Assembly (NCBI GenBank): GCA_902773365.1
Contig: CACYEG010000033.1
Span: 1 to 32,337, forward strand
DNA: 32,337 bases
Direction: 5' to 3'
Origin: an uncultured Erysipelotrichaceae bacterium
GTDB taxonomy: Bacteria; Bacillota_I; Bacilli_A; RF39; UBA660
The first letter of the stretch is position 1. The number at the start of each line of letters is the position of its first letter. The notes below the pieces were generated by a model, which saw only the letters and a program-made list of their open reading frames with translations, did not search any database and was not told the origin of the DNA. Below are positions 31,793-32,337 of the stretch, piece after piece. Position numbers and translations under genes: made by a program.

Positions 31793-32337
31793 TTAATTTA
31801 TTTTTTTACCACTATTTTTTAAAGCAACATCATATATATTTTGTGCAATTTTGACTACGTGACTTTCATCATATTGTGAAGCCCGATTAACCAATTCTTT
31901 TTTATCATATTTTTTATAATTTTCGTATACATATTTAATCGCATTTGCCATGTCAGCTGAATCGTTAACTTTACAAATAATGCCTGTCTTACTATCTATA
32001 TACTCGCTTGGTCCTTTGCAATCGGTCGATATTACTGGAAGTCCAGCAGCCATAGCCTCGATACCAGGTATTGCAAAGCTTTCTAGTTCGCTACTTATTA
32101 TAAGAGCATGAACGGTATCGAATATTTTACTTATTTCCTCTTTGCTTTTCCTACCCCAGAATGTAACGTAAGCACTTACTCCCTCTTCTTTAGCAGCTTT
32201 TTTATATATATCTTCATAATATCCATCGCCTACTACATCATAGTGAATATTCATTCCATCATCTATAAGCTTTTTAATTGCTCTAAAAGCTACATCCAAA
32301 TTCTTTCCCTCTCTTAAAGCACAGACAGTAGCTAAAT
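31793..32337 (-). CDS. Family 4 glycosyltransferase, C-terminal part (runs off the right edge)
   Basis: An open frame entering from the window edge; about 181 codons are visible and no start is needed inside the window. It shows the C-terminal GT-B half of family GT4: the first residues include LATVCALREGKNLDVAFRAI, then HYDVVGDGYYED, VTFWGRKSKEEI, and the EX7E donor-site region ESFAIPGIEAMAAGLPVISTDCKGPSEYI. These enzymes transfer sugars to lipid or polysaccharide acceptors, often for capsule or wall glycolipids; the donor and acceptor are unknown. It is probably co-transcribed with the bactofilin-like gene 26 bases downstream. Confidence 0.92.
   Translation of the reverse strand, partial: LATVCALREGKNLDVAFRAIKKLIDDGMNIHYDVVGDGYYEDIYKKAAKEEGVSAYVTFWGRKSKEEISKIFDTVHALIISSELESFAIPGIEAMAAGLPVISTDCKGPSEYIDSKTGIICKVNDSADMANAIKYVYENYKKYDKKELVNRASQYDESHVVKIAQNIYDVALKNSGKKIN

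Noticed and set aside
1..32337. Recoding of UGA as tryptophan, as in Mollicutes
   Set aside because: Genes such as the VanZ-like gene end at TGA, and conserved tryptophans in the proteins are encoded by TGG.
1..32337. CRISPR arrays, insertion sequences, tRNA or rRNA genes
   Set aside because: No regularly spaced repeats, transposase frames or recognisable RNA gene sequences were seen on either strand.

Overview
The window looks like chromosomal DNA from a low-GC Gram-positive bacterium (Bacillota). Reasons: very AT-rich sequence, Shine-Dalgarno sites of the AAGGAGG type before nearly every gene, a cell-division and wall gene set of the Gram-positive kind (SpoVD-like PBP with one PASTA domain, MraY, FtsA, FtsZ, LytR-CpsA-Psr protein, small DgkA), and the endospore-lineage genes yqfC and yqfD. 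An uncultured gut Bacilli/Erysipelotrichia-like organism would fit, but that is inference. The standard code is used (UGA is a stop). Almost everything is on the minus strand; only a short IMPACT-family gene and a ZIP metal transporter are on the plus strand.

Read in the direction of transcription (high to low coordinates): (1) 32337-30702, a truncated glycosyltransferase and an exported bactofilin-like membrane protein; (2) 30648-27848, an overlapping run yqfC-yqfD-vanZ-like-ybeY-dgkA; (3) 27734-20505, lon, an LCP wall-polymer ligase, fmt, a small anchored protein, an AI-2E family permease and a tail-anchored unknown; (4) 20513-19312 on the plus strand, the ZIP transporter and IMPACT protein; (5) 19238-13547, uvrC, an unknown coiled-coil protein, ftsA and ftsZ; (6) 13435-8882, a YugP-like membrane zinc peptidase and a heterodimeric ABC exporter; (7) 8785-3457, a four-gene surface-protein operon; (8) 3244-249, spoVD-like pbp and mraY; (9) the start of an unknown gene at the left edge.

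The most interesting part is region 7. It has its own promoter and a strong terminator and encodes a small TasA/camelysin-like secreted protein, a SipW-type (Ser/His) signal peptidase fused to a large multi-spanning membrane domain, a DUF5305-like two-TM protein, and an 839-residue surface protein that carries the same kind of signal peptide as the TasA-like protein, beta-rich domains, a Hint (hedgehog/intein) self-processing domain without a recognisable C-terminal splice junction, and a C-terminal Listeria-Bacteroides-type repeat. I read it as a dedicated secretion and assembly locus for a surface fibre or matrix with a possibly autoprocessing partner. The families are recognisable; the combination and its function are inferred. 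No tRNA, rRNA, CRISPR array or insertion sequence was seen. The longest stretch without a gene is about 210 bases (3245-3456).
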